Assembly: GCA_021737405.1 (NCBI GenBank)
Contig: JAIPEG010000004.1
Span: 62,001-126,000 of the forward strand
Direction of reading: 5' to 3'
Source: Bacteriovoracaceae bacterium
GTDB lineage: Bacteria; Bdellovibrionota; Bacteriovoracia; Bacteriovoracales; Bacteriovoracaceae
Length of the DNA stretch: 64,000 bases
Part shown: positions 51,746-60,646 of the stretch, piece by piece
How positions within the stretch are numbered: position 1 is the first letter of the stretch
Layout: each line of letters begins with the position of its first letter
Notes under the pieces: model-generated
The model's database searches: none
Told to the model about the DNA's origin: nothing
Seen by the model: the letters and a program-made list of their open reading frames with translations, nothing else
Made by a program: the position numbers and the translations under genes

Positions 51746-52282
51746 TTACAATTTGCCTCCAAATTGGACGTCATGAAGAAGGTCCTTAAGGTGCTCCTGG
51801 AGCTTATCGAGAAGGTTTGGAGTGATATCCATGCTTCGATATTTTATACCTGTAAGATCAAAAATCTTTTTGGCCACAATCGTGTGTTCCTTGTCTTGGT
51901 GCTTATCTGAAAGATAAACAACCTCTTTGACCTTTTTGGAAGCGATTAGCTTAGCACATTCATTACAGGGAAATAGAGTAACATAGCAGCGAGTGCCTTC
52001 TAACTCCCTTGGTGAGTGAAGGATGGCATTCGCTTCAGCGTGAACCACATAACCATACTTTGTGTTCACAAGACCTTGTTCTAAATCCTTTGTCCAAGGA
52101 ATCTGACTTTCATCAATCCCAGCGATAAAGCCATTATAGCCCATGGAAATTTGATGATTGTTTTCATCTACTAAGACAGATCCGACTTTTGTAGAGGGAT
52201 CTTTTGAGCGAAAACTTGCCATCATCGCCTGTAACATAAAATATTCATCCCAAGAAAGGGGCGCTTGTAGGGCCTTGTTCAT
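51746..52282 (-). CDS. comEB: Deoxycytidylate (dCMP) deaminase, ComEB-like
   Basis: This 178-aa zinc deaminase has the catalytic HAEANAILHS (His and Glu) and PCNECAKLI (two zinc Cys) in CDA-family order. The N-terminal 'SWDEYFMLQAMMASFRSKDPSTKVGSVLVDE' is typical of dCMP deaminases. It turns dCMP into dUMP for thymidylate synthesis. Its start overlaps the upstream gene's stop by 4 bases, so it is in an operon with two other genes. Confidence 0.92.
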   Translation of the reverse strand: MNKALQAPLSWDEYFMLQAMMASFRSKDPSTKVGSVLVDENNHQISMGYNGFIAGIDESQIPWTKDLEQGLVNTKYGYVVHAEANAILHSPRELEGTRCYVTLFPCNECAKLIASKKVKEVVYLSDKHQDKEHTIVAKKIFDLTGIKYRSMDITPNLLDKLQEHLKDLLHDVQFGGKL

Positions 52283-52776
52283 AGCGTCTCCTCTTTCAAG
52301 TCCTTCGTTTTTTCATAAAGAAGTTCACAAATTTTCAGAATATCTTGATGGTATTTATCTTCTACGGCATAGCGAACTTGATCTTCTGTATGCCTTTGAG
52401 ACAATTTAAGTTCTTTTCTCTCTTGAAGGGTTTTAAGATTCTTAATTTCATCAAACATATTAAAAAGTGGTCGATAGTTCGAGTCACGATGATTTATGGC
52501 CTTATAATGAGGAAGAAGGTGAGCTATTCTTAAACAGGCTTCAGATGTCTCACATTGCTCCTGAATCGTGGCCATTGAGATTATTCGAATACTCTCTCTT
52601 AAGGTTTCTTGGCGCTCTCTCTCGCGATTTTGTTTATTCTTAATTTCGCTCTCTTGAAAATTCCGAAGGCGAATAAGAGTTTTTAGCTGAAGATAAACGG
52701 CATAACTTAGGAGTGGGATTATGAGAACAAAAGCTGCAAAAAAGTAGGATTGGTAATTTAAGATTTGTTCCCACAT
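52279..52776 (-). CDS. Membrane-anchored coiled-coil protein of unknown function
   Basis: This 165-aa protein has one N-terminal membrane helix (YFFAAFVLIIPLLSYAVYL) followed by a long charged, helical cytoplasmic part. It contains two Cys in 'QEQCETSEACLRIAHLL'. It overlaps dCMP deaminase by 4 bases and lies 12 bases after the exonuclease gene; all are on the minus strand. No known domain; the DUF2489 family has a comparable layout (weak). Confidence 0.65.
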   Translation of the reverse strand: MWEQILNYQSYFFAAFVLIIPLLSYAVYLQLKTLIRLRNFQESEIKNKQNRERERQETLRESIRIISMATIQEQCETSEACLRIAHLLPHYKAINHRDSNYRPLFNMFDEIKNLKTLQERKELKLSQRHTEDQVRYAVEDKYHQDILKICELLYEKTKDLKEETL

Positions 52777-52788
52777 CGATGATAGCCG

Positions 52789-54315
52789 TTATTGAGGTGT
52801 TGGTTTCGATTGATTTTTATTTGGTGTATTTCTACGTCTATTATTTGGTTTTTTACCTTTGAAATTTCGATTTGTTTTCGCCTTTTTCTTATGCCGATTT
52901 GGAGCACTGCTACTCATGGTATTCCCATTAGTATCTTGATCAGAGGTCGAAGACTTTTTATTGGATTTTAACACCTTGATAGAATGATCTTTACGAGTGC
53001 GGGTTTTCCAATCTTGAAATTCTCTTAAGAAATAATGCTTAAGAAGCTCTGTTTCTTTGATGGGCTTTACACTTGCTGGTGCCTTGTCCAAGGTAAATAC
53101 TGCTTGGCCCGAAAGGAAAGCATGTCCCGTTAACTTTCCACCAGTAAAAAAATGGCAGGAGAGTTCATCATCATCTCTTCCTGGACCCATAACAACGAAG
53201 TAGTCATGAGGATATTGAGCGAAAGGCTTAACTTTGGCTCGAATCTGCTTTTCTCTCTCTTTCTTAAGACGACTAATCAACCTTTTGTCTTGCTGATCAA
53301 TATAAGCAAATTCTTGTTTTTCAACATCGCTTAATTGAAGATTTATCCAATGAATTGAATCGTCTTTGTTATTTGAAATAAAGAGCAGATCGCCTTTTCC
53401 CTTATTTAAAGGAAATGCCCTTAAAGAAAATGGGTTTTCATTAAGAAAAACACCCCAAGAATCTTTTCTCTCTTCAACATTATAGTGAGGTTGTAGCTTA
53501 TCTATTCTTTCTTCTTTTGTCCTCATGGCCATTAATGAATCTTTCAAAGAGAGGATTTGAACCTCTTCAATGTCAGTTTCATATCTTTCTGCAAACCGTA
53601 GAAGATAGCGAGGTACATCTACTGATAGGTTTTCAAAGCGCTCGATGAAAACAGTGACCCCTTCTTTATTGAAATGAACAAGACCGGGTGTCGGTGTAAG
53701 TTTCGATAAGAAGTTAAGATCAAGTTCAGGATGTATTTTGTGTATTTTAGTAAGAGAGGGACCTTCTTCACGAGAAGAGTCTAGACTCTTAATATAAGTT
53801 TTTTGAAAGAGCTCAGCGCAGGCAACCGCATCGTCCATGGCGCGATGATTGAAATTCAGTTCAATATCAAGTAGTTCGCAGAGACTTTTTAGATCATAGG
53901 CTGCGAGCTCGGAATAATGCTCTTTTGCAAGACTATGAGTACATTTTGTTTTTCTTAAATACTCTGTACCGAGCTTTTCATATTCTTCTTTTAAAAGATT
54001 AATATCAAATTCGACATTATGAGCAACAACCACACAGTCACGAGTCAAAAGTTCTAAGTCTTCTGCAACTTCAAAAAACTTAGGTGCAGTTTTAAGTTCT
54101 TCCAAGGTTATGCCTGTTAATTCCAAAATATCATTAGGAACTTCAACCTCTGGATTTACGAGGGTTGAATAAGAGTCGATTAATGAAACGGCATTACCAT
54201 TATCTTCTAAGATAATTGCAGCTATTTCTATAATTCTATTTCTAGGCTTAGAGGAAGACGCTTCTAGGTCAATAACGGCAAAACGTCGCTTCCCAGGTGC
54301 TTGATTTTCAGGCAT
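52789..54315 (-). CDS. DnaQ-like DEDDh exonuclease with degenerate GIY-YIG-like region
   Basis: This 508-aa protein has an N-terminal 3'-5' exonuclease with the DEDDh set intact: DLEAS (~16), 'AHNVEFD' (~98) and 'HRAMDDA' (~156). Residues ~205-300 resemble the GIY-YIG/UvrC N-domain ('LTPTPGLVHFNKEG' and 'DSLMAMRTKEERIDKLQPHYN'), but the catalytic YIG/Arg positions are lost (VFIERF). DnaQ-UvrC-like fusions occur in several bacteria. A beta region follows, then a very basic tail (RHKKKAKTNRNFKGKK) likely to bind nucleic acid. It is the first gene of the unit ending in comEB. Confidence 0.8.
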   Translation of the reverse strand: MPENQAPGKRRFAVIDLEASSSKPRNRIIEIAAIILEDNGNAVSLIDSYSTLVNPEVEVPNDILELTGITLEELKTAPKFFEVAEDLELLTRDCVVVAHNVEFDINLLKEEYEKLGTEYLRKTKCTHSLAKEHYSELAAYDLKSLCELLDIELNFNHRAMDDAVACAELFQKTYIKSLDSSREEGPSLTKIHKIHPELDLNFLSKLTPTPGLVHFNKEGVTVFIERFENLSVDVPRYLLRFAERYETDIEEVQILSLKDSLMAMRTKEERIDKLQPHYNVEERKDSWGVFLNENPFSLRAFPLNKGKGDLLFISNNKDDSIHWINLQLSDVEKQEFAYIDQQDKRLISRLKKEREKQIRAKVKPFAQYPHDYFVVMGPGRDDDELSCHFFTGGKLTGHAFLSGQAVFTLDKAPASVKPIKETELLKHYFLREFQDWKTRTRKDHSIKVLKSNKKSSTSDQDTNGNTMSSSAPNRHKKKAKTNRNFKGKKPNNRRRNTPNKNQSKPTPQ

Positions 54316-54417
54316 GAGCCACTATAGTTCGTTTGAGATTATGTGCCAACTCTTTGCAGACAAAATTTATAAAGGGTGGGAAAAAAACCTTAGATAACCC
54401 TATATAATATTAAAGAC

Positions 54418-55410
54418 TTACGGACTAACATCTTTGTACAAAAATAAAATTCGCTCGTAATCATTCTTCGTCGGTTCACTGGCAACAGAGTAGGGTTCGC
54501 CATCAATTGTAACGATAGAATAATCACTACTTTGGCTAAACGCCGTTGGCCGATAAAGCATAATCGTTTCGAATGAAAAAGGTGCCATGTTTAGGAAGTT
54601 TTCGGGAAAACTCTCTTCTGGAAATTTTTCAAATTGGGAGTAATGCTTTTCTTCTATATTCTCCCACAATATTCTTATGTAATCATCGCGATCAAACCGG
54701 TTTTGCTCGTGAAAGAATCCTAGAACGTGAAAAACTTCATGAAATATTTCCCCTTGACCACAACCTTCATTCAGCGCGACCTCATTTATGTCCCCAGTAT
54801 ACCCAACTTGGGCATAACAATGTTGAGAACCTTTTTTAAAGAAGACATAGGCTTTATCTTCATAGGGGTTGTAAGGGGTAAGTTTGAGTTGAACCTCTGA
54901 TTCAAGTTTTGTGGCGATATTTATAATAGCTTTTTTTTGGGCCTCTGTTATGTCCTCTCCTATTCGATAGGGAATTCTACGACTTGGCCAAAGTTTTGGT
55001 TTAGAAACTTTGAGGATCTTTTCTCCTGATTCGTAATCTTGAATATAGCGACTCTCTCCAACAATAATATCTCCATAGGCGACGACATAATCTTCATCTA
55101 CAGTCAGGTTGTCCGGATAAATATTTCCTTGCGAATCAGCTAGTGCCAAATGTCTCGGATCTGTTATTGGGAGCTGATGAGGCAAGGTCGATTGAGAGTC
55201 TTTTGCTCGAGATTTTTTAAGAATTTTCTTTTCAGTGACAAAGCTCTTCTTCGTCGGTTTCTTTATGACCTCTAATGAATCGGAATCAATTTTTGTGTTT
55301 GAAGGCGTTTTGGAAATTATCTCAGACTTTTGGTTTAATCGATTGTTGTAGATTAAGTAAGAAGAGATAAGGCCTAGAGCACTTATAAGAAAGAGAGTTC
55401 TCGGTTTCAT
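54418..55410 (-). CDS. Astacin-like (M12A) zinc metalloprotease, exported
   Basis: This 330-aa protein has an N-terminal hydrophobic signal (TLFLISALGLISSYLIY) and a basic, Ser/Lys-rich pro-region. The astacin catalytic domain follows from ~150: 'RRIPYRIGEDITEAQK', zinc site HEVFHVLGFFHEQNR (HExxHxxGxxHE) near residue 225, and a Met-turn-like 'TIMLYRPTAFS'. It cleaves proteins outside the inner membrane. Its activity in prey breakdown is plausible in a predator (inference). It stands alone. Confidence 0.9.
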   Translation of the reverse strand: MKPRTLFLISALGLISSYLIYNNRLNQKSEIISKTPSNTKIDSDSLEVIKKPTKKSFVTEKKILKKSRAKDSQSTLPHQLPITDPRHLALADSQGNIYPDNLTVDEDYVVAYGDIIVGESRYIQDYESGEKILKVSKPKLWPSRRIPYRIGEDITEAQKKAIINIATKLESEVQLKLTPYNPYEDKAYVFFKKGSQHCYAQVGYTGDINEVALNEGCGQGEIFHEVFHVLGFFHEQNRFDRDDYIRILWENIEEKHYSQFEKFPEESFPENFLNMAPFSFETIMLYRPTAFSQSSDYSIVTIDGEPYSVASEPTKNDYERILFLYKDVSP

Positions 55411-55450
55411 AGGGTTATATTAGCTGAAGTGGAAACGCCAGAAAAGTAGC

Positions 55451-55480
55451 AAAAAAAAAGGCCCAACATTCGCTGGGCCA
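55451..55480 (-). terminator. Terminator after hppA
   Basis: On the minus strand GGCCCA gcgaatgt TGGGCC is followed by T9. It lies ~35 bases beyond the hppA stop. Confidence 0.85.
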
Positions 55481-55513
55481 AACCTTTAGTTGTATAAGAA
55501 ATCTTCTTTATTA

Positions 55514-57514
55514 TTAAAGAAGAGGTGCAATAACAAGTGCTACGATACTCATAAGCTTTACGAGAATGTTCATCGCTGGGCCTGAAGTATCTTTGAATGG
55601 GTCACCAACAGTGTCACCAGTAACAGCAGCTTTGTGGGCTTCTGTACCTTTTTTCTCACCAGGAATATGACCTTGCTCGATAGCTTTCTTGGCGTTATCC
55701 CAAGCACCACCAGCATTGGCCATGAAAAGAGCAAGAAGAACACCAGTAACAGTTGCTCCTGCGAGCATACCACCGAGAGCTTCTTTTCCTAGTAGGAAAC
55801 CAACAACAACTGGTGCAAGAACAGCAGTTAGTCCTGGTGCAATCATTTCTTTAAGAGAAGCGGTTGTCGCAATATCGATACATTTTGCAGTATCTGGCTT
55901 GCCTGTACCTTCCATAATTCCTGGAATTTCTCTAAATTGACGACGAACTTCTTCAACCATTAACTGAGCAGCAGCACCAACTGAGCTCATTGTGTTTGCT
56001 CCAACATAGAAAGGAAGAACACCACCGATGAAAAGTCCGATCACAACTTGGGGAGACATAATGTTAATTGTATCAAGTCCAACGGCAGAAGAATAAGCCG
56101 AGAACATTGCAAGAGCTGTTAGGGCAGCTGAACCAATGGCAAAACCTTTACCAACAGCAGCTGTCGTATTACCAATTGAATCAAGTCCATCAGTAATAGC
56201 TCTTACTTCTGGTCCAAGTTCACTCATCTCAGCAATACCACCAGCGTTATCTGAAATTGGTCCGTAAGCATCAACTGTCATTGTTACACCAACAGTTGCA
56301 AGCATACCAACAGCAGCAATACCAATTCCATATAGACCAGCAAAATGATCAGCGTAGTAAATACCAACGCAGATTAAAAGGATCGCTGGAATACAAGAGT
56401 ACATACCAACAGCAAGACCTGCGATAATGTTTGTAGCAGGACCAGTTTTCCCAGCTTCCGCTACTTTCTTAACAGGAGCAAATTCACCCGCAGTAAAGTA
56501 TTCAGTAGCAAGGCCGATGAAGAGACCAACAAGAGACCCTAGAACCATGGCGTAAAAAGGACCCATAGCATAGGGAAAGATTGTGAAGTTTAAAGCTTGA
56601 ACGGCAAAGAATGAACCACCAAAAAGTCCAACGAGTCCAACAATTGGAGCTAGACGTAGGGCCCAAGCAGGATCAACACCTTTAAGAAGTTGCATAGAAA
56701 GAATACCAAGAACAGAGGCAATCAATCCGATCGTGATAATAATTATTGGAAGTATGACGGCACCAGAGGCAGCGGCATAAGTTGAACCAATAAACATCGT
56801 TGCGATAACTGAACCAACATATGATTCAAAAATATCAGCACCCATACCTGCTGTATCACCTACGTTGTCACCAACGTTATCAGCGATAGTTGCTGGGTTT
56901 CTTGGATCGTCTTCTGGAATACCTGCTTCAACTTTACCAACAAGGTCAGCGCCAACGTCAGCAGCTTTTGTATAAATACCACCACCAACACGAGCAAAAA
57001 GAGCAATTGATGAAGCACCCATGGCAAAACCATTAAGAGCTTCGATGGTAGAATTACCAGAGAGCCACTTGAAAAGCATGGCCACACCAAAGAGACCAAC
57101 AGAAGCCACACACATCCCCATAACTGAACCACCGTAAAAGGCGACAGATAGGGCCTTGCCTTGACCACTTTGAGCAGCAGCTTCAGCCGTTCTTACGTTG
57201 GCCTTAGTTGCAGCTTTCATTCCGATCCAACCACAAAGCATGGATGAAAAAGCACCAGTCAAATAGCAGATGGAAGTGTTCCAACCTAGCTTTACGCCAA
57301 GAAGAACGGTAACGATCGCTAAGAATCCAAGGAGAATTGTGTATTCCTTTCTTAAGAAAGTCATAGCACCATCTTCGATGAGTGCAGCAATACCAGTCAT
57401 TTTGGCATTACCTGCGGGTTGCTTAACGACCCAAAAGTATGTCAGTAGCGCAAACAAAAATCCTGCGGCACCAACAAAAGGGCTCAGGGAAAGAAAACTA
57501 AGTGACGATTCCAT
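55514..57514 (-). CDS. hppA: Membrane-bound pyrophosphatase, K+-dependent type
   Basis: This 666-aa protein has about 16 membrane helices. The catalytic loop '[22 protein letters not shown]' and '[17 protein letters not shown]' are intact. It couples PPi hydrolysis to cation pumping across the inner membrane. The motif [10 protein letters not shown] has Ala where K+-independent enzymes have Lys, so it is predicted to need K+. Such enzymes pump Na+ or H+; Na+ would fit a marine habitat. It has its own terminator and appears monocistronic. Confidence 0.95.
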   Translation of the reverse strand: MESSLSFLSLSPFVGAAGFLFALLTYFWVVKQPAGNAKMTGIAALIEDGAMTFLRKEYTILLGFLAIVTVLLGVKLGWNTSICYLTGAFSSMLCGWIGMKAATKANVRTAEAAAQSGQGKALSVAFYGGSVMGMCVASVGLFGVAMLFKWLSGNSTIEALNGFAMGASSIALFARVGGGIYTKAADVGADLVGKVEAGIPEDDPRNPATIADNVGDNVGDTAGMGADIFESYVGSVIATMFIGSTYAAASGAVILPIIIITIGLIASVLGILSMQLLKGVDPAWALRLAPIVGLVGLFGGSFFAVQALNFTIFPYAMGPFYAMVLGSLVGLFIGLATEYFTAGEFAPVKKVAEAGKTGPATNIIAGLAVGMYSCIPAILLICVGIYYADHFAGLYGIGIAAVGMLATVGVTMTVDAYGPISDNAGGIAEMSELGPEVRAITDGLDSIGNTTAAVGKGFAIGSAALTALAMFSAYSSAVGLDTINIMSPQVVIGLFIGGVLPFYVGANTMSSVGAAAQLMVEEVRRQFREIPGIMEGTGKPDTAKCIDIATTASLKEMIAPGLTAVLAPVVVGFLLGKEALGGMLAGATVTGVLLALFMANAGGAWDNAKKAIEQGHIPGEKKGTEAHKAAVTGDTVGDPFKDTSGPAMNILVKLMSIVALVIAPLL

Positions 57515-57675
57515 AAGAATCTACTCCTTTCATTTCAGTCTCTTTTAAAGACAGTTAATATTGTAAAAACCGAGTTCAACGAACATCGAAATTTCAAAAA
57601 AAACGTAACAATAATGGTCGAGTAGAATTATCATACACACTTAGAAGCGTAAAACTTTAATTTATAGGACTATTT

Positions 57676-59259
57676 TTGACTTCAGGCGTAAAGAAACCAA
57701 GAAAGGGAATGAGTTCTCTTATATTTTCCTCTCTCAAGATGGCCACTGCGACATTTTCAAGTCGAATTCTTGGCCTGGTGCGTGAGCAAGTCATGGCCGC
57801 GACCTTTGGGGCTTCGGGCATAACAGACGCCTTCACTGTTGCTTATAGGGTTCCCAATATGCTGAGGGATCTCTTTGCCGAGGGGGCTTTTAGTTCTGCC
57901 TTCGTACCTGTCTTCACAAAGGTTCGTCAGTTAGGGGATCGAGAGGCAAGAACACTTTTGTGGTCAATGGCCATTATTTTGTCTCTCCTAACAGGCGCCA
58001 TCGTTGTAGGTGTGATTATTTTCGCCCCGGAAGTTGTTCAATTAATGACTGATAAGGATTTTGTCGCCGATCAAGAACGTATGGCGCTAACAGTCCAGAT
58101 GGTGCGCATAATGGCGCCCTTTCTGACTTTGATTTCTTTGGCCGCACTTTTTATGGGTGCCTTAAATACCCTGAAAATGTTTTTTGTCCCGGCACTTGCT
58201 CCTGCTCTTTTTAACATGGTGATGATTGCCTGCATGGTTCTCTTGCCACCTATACTAGAGGAGAGGGGGATTCATGGGGCAATTTCTCTTGCACTAGGGG
58301 TTATTCTTGGTGGCGTCGTTCAAATGCTTCTTCAAATTCCTCTTGTCCTTTATAAGGGTTTTGGCCCCACTGGTCAGTGGTCATTCAAAAGTGAATGGAC
58401 TGGGAGCATTCTTAACCGCCTTGGGATCGGCACAATAGGGATCGCTGCAACTCAGATTAATATTCTCATCACAACTATTTTAGCAACAGGAACTCAGCTC
58501 GGTGCAGTCTCCTGGCTTACCTATGCCTTTAGACTTTTTCAGTTTCCAGTAGGAATCCTAAGCGTAAGTATTGCTGGCTCAAATTTGGTTCATTTCTCCG
58601 ATGAGTGGAAAGCGGGTAGAGAGAAAGAGGCAGCTAAGATACTAAGGACAAGCTATCAGATGAGTTGGGCGGTGATCATTCCTGCTTTTGCCCTTCTCAT
58701 GGCCCTCTCTGAGGAGACCGTGCATCTTATTTTTGAAAGAGGGGCTTTTAATAGTCGAGACACTGAAATGGCTTCAATTGCCTTGAGAATGTATTTGTGG
58801 GGCCTTCCCTTCTATGGATTATACAAAATATTTGCTCCTACCTTTTTTAGTTTAGACCGGCCTAAAGTTCCTGTATTTATCTCTATCGCTGCCATTTCCT
58901 TTAATATTGTTTTTTGTTTGGCGATGGTTCCCCACTATGGTTTTTCCATATTGGCTTTGGGGACAAGCCTTTCGATGTTTTTAAACTGCTCCCTTCAAGG
59001 AATATTCTTGGCCAAAATTTTAAAATTGGGCCCTTCTTTCTTTTTTAGCTGGCGTTTACTGAAGTTTTTGATTGGAGGCAGTCTTTGTTGGGGAAGTGTC
59101 ACTTATCTTAAGGGCATTTGGTATGTTTCAGAAGCGTCCCTCCTAGAGAGGACCTTGGGCTTTTCGGGCTGTACTGCACTAGGGGCCGCCTTCTATATCT
59201 GCTTTTTACTCGTGACTGGGGAAGCTAAATTAATAAAAAAGCTCGTAAATAAGAAATAA
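57676..59259 (+). CDS. murJ: Lipid II flippase MurJ (MviN)
   Basis: This 527-aa MOP-superfamily protein has 14 predicted helices. The N-terminal 'KMATATFSSRILGLVREQVMAATFGASGITDAFTVAYRVPNMLRDLFAEGAFSSAFVP' region (quoted in part) is diagnostic of MurJ, and 'FERGAFNSRDT' marks the second half. It flips lipid-linked peptidoglycan precursor across the inner membrane. The start is TTG with AGGA 7-8 bases upstream; ATG 57709 has poor spacing. Confidence 0.95.
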   Translation: MTSGVKKPRKGMSSLIFSSLKMATATFSSRILGLVREQVMAATFGASGITDAFTVAYRVPNMLRDLFAEGAFSSAFVPVFTKVRQLGDREARTLLWSMAIILSLLTGAIVVGVIIFAPEVVQLMTDKDFVADQERMALTVQMVRIMAPFLTLISLAALFMGALNTLKMFFVPALAPALFNMVMIACMVLLPPILEERGIHGAISLALGVILGGVVQMLLQIPLVLYKGFGPTGQWSFKSEWTGSILNRLGIGTIGIAATQINILITTILATGTQLGAVSWLTYAFRLFQFPVGILSVSIAGSNLVHFSDEWKAGREKEAAKILRTSYQMSWAVIIPAFALLMALSEETVHLIFERGAFNSRDTEMASIALRMYLWGLPFYGLYKIFAPTFFSLDRPKVPVFISIAAISFNIVFCLAMVPHYGFSILALGTSLSMFLNCSLQGIFLAKILKLGPSFFFSWRLLKFLIGGSLCWGSVTYLKGIWYVSEASLLERTLGFSGCTALGAAFYICFLLVTGEAKLIKKLVNKK

Positions 59260-59365
59260 ATTGTTGTTTTTAATGAACTATCTTCTTGTAGGAACAATAT
59301 CATTTAGATAGACTGACAATAGTATTTTAGATTAGCCCTTTGGGTCAAGTATTAGGATGTTTTTC

Positions 59366-59812
59366 ATGAGAACTGATTTTGACAGCCTCAGAACTCTCGC
59401 AGCTTACACGATTAATTTACTCGTTGAAGCTAAGATGATTGAGTTTGAAATTGATAAACGCGAAGTATTGATCGATGCTATGGCCACCGAGTATGGTGTT
59501 AGCCTTGCTACCGATGAAGATATTCGTGATCAAGCCATTGAAGAAGTTGAAGATAAGATGGGTGCTGATAACCTCCCTGAAGATGTGATGGAAAGTGAAA
59601 TGTTTAATCATGCTCGTAAAGAGATCATTAAATCTTTCTCTGGAGAAAATATTTCAGGTCTTTATTTAGTTGAAAGTCTTCATCAAGCGGCCAATAGGAT
59701 GACTAAGTTTCTTATGGACTGTGAAGTTATTGATGATGTGTACGGCACTGACGAAGAAATCCATGCTTTCTTGGTAGCTAAAATTCGAGGATTTTCTACA
59801 AAGAAAAATTAG
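59366..59812 (+). CDS. DUF507-like protein
   Basis: 148 aa from ATG 59366, with AGGA 7 bases before; the track starts 3 codons earlier. It is an acidic helical protein. 'LVEAKMIEFEIDKREVLID', then 'HARKEIIKSFSGENISGLYLVES' and 'VIDDVYGTDEEIHAFLVAKIR', resemble the paired halves of DUF507 proteins. Function is unknown. A terminator follows directly. Confidence 0.6.
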   Translation: MRTDFDSLRTLAAYTINLLVEAKMIEFEIDKREVLIDAMATEYGVSLATDEDIRDQAIEEVEDKMGADNLPEDVMESEMFNHARKEIIKSFSGENISGLYLVESLHQAANRMTKFLMDCEVIDDVYGTDEEIHAFLVAKIRGFSTKKN

Positions 59813-59837
59813 AAAAAATTTAAATAAGTTTTGAATA

Positions 59838-59866
59838 GGGAGCTTTTAATCAAGCTCCCTTTTTTT
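59838..59866 (+). terminator. Rho-independent terminator
   Basis: GGGAGCTT ttaatc AAGCTCCC followed by T7, 25 bases after the DUF507-like gene. Confidence 0.9.
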
Positions 59867-60500
59867 ATGTCTTGCTAGCATCAAAGGGATCCCAAGATAG
59901 TTTGAGCATCATTTCTTCAAAATAAGGTCCTTCAACTAAGCCGTTAAGGACTGAAGAGAGGCTGGTGGCAAAGAGAGTGTTCTTGCGCTTATGATCTCTA
60001 ATAAGAAAAGCATCTAAATAACACCTCTCCGTTCCATCTTGGGTTGCAGTTCCTTCAATGCGAACAAGCTCTAAATTGCCTTCTTGAACTTCTATACGAT
60101 CTTTAAAATCACTAGGCATAAGGATATCGCTACTGTCGAGATCAAAAACCATTTTTAGATCTTCGATTCTATTTTTGAAATCCTCTTCAATACTAATTTT
60201 ACTATCTAAGTGATCTTGAAACTCAAGTCTTGCCTCCCAATCATAGCGGGTATCGAGGCGTTTCCAACAAACAAGGTCGGCCGTCTCTTCAGTAAGGCCC
60301 CACCATGATGGGATTTTAAAAGTGTATTGCTTGAGCGTATAGCTTTTCGCACTATCCACAAAGCTCTGCTTTTCTTCAAGCACAACTATTAAGGTGTATA
60401 TAAGAAAGAGGACAAAGGCCCCGAGAAGGCCCCAGCTCACCAGATGATTGTCTAACATAGCGCCATTTATGACGAAATATCCCTTGAATGACAAGTCCAA
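59865..60500 (-). CDS. Single-pass membrane protein of unknown function
   Basis: This 211-aa protein has one membrane helix (WGLLGAFVLFLIYTLIVVL) near the N-terminus. A soluble domain follows containing 'FKIPSWWGLTEE', 'YDWEARLEFQDHL' and 'EVQEGNLELVRIEGTATQDG', which looks like a beta-rich, ligand-like fold. The start is unsettled: TTG 60500 or ATG 60458, neither with a good ribosome binding site. It lies alone between two terminators and a divergent gene. No family recognised. Confidence 0.6.
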   Translation of the reverse strand: MDLSFKGYFVINGAMLDNHLVSWGLLGAFVLFLIYTLIVVLEEKQSFVDSAKSYTLKQYTFKIPSWWGLTEETADLVCWKRLDTRYDWEARLEFQDHLDSKISIEEDFKNRIEDLKMVFDLDSSDILMPSDFKDRIEVQEGNLELVRIEGTATQDGTERCYLDAFLIRDHKRKNTLFATSLSSVLNGLVEGPYFEEMMLKLSWDPFDASKT

Positions 60501-60646
60501 TAACTTAGATTTTCTATTAATAACAATGGGTTATGAGGTATTGTTGATGGGAATACTGTAAAATTAAAGTAATTACTGGTCAGCACCGATAAAACTAATG
60601 AGATATAGCGGACTTAGTCCATTTTGTGAGAGAAATCGGAGCCATC

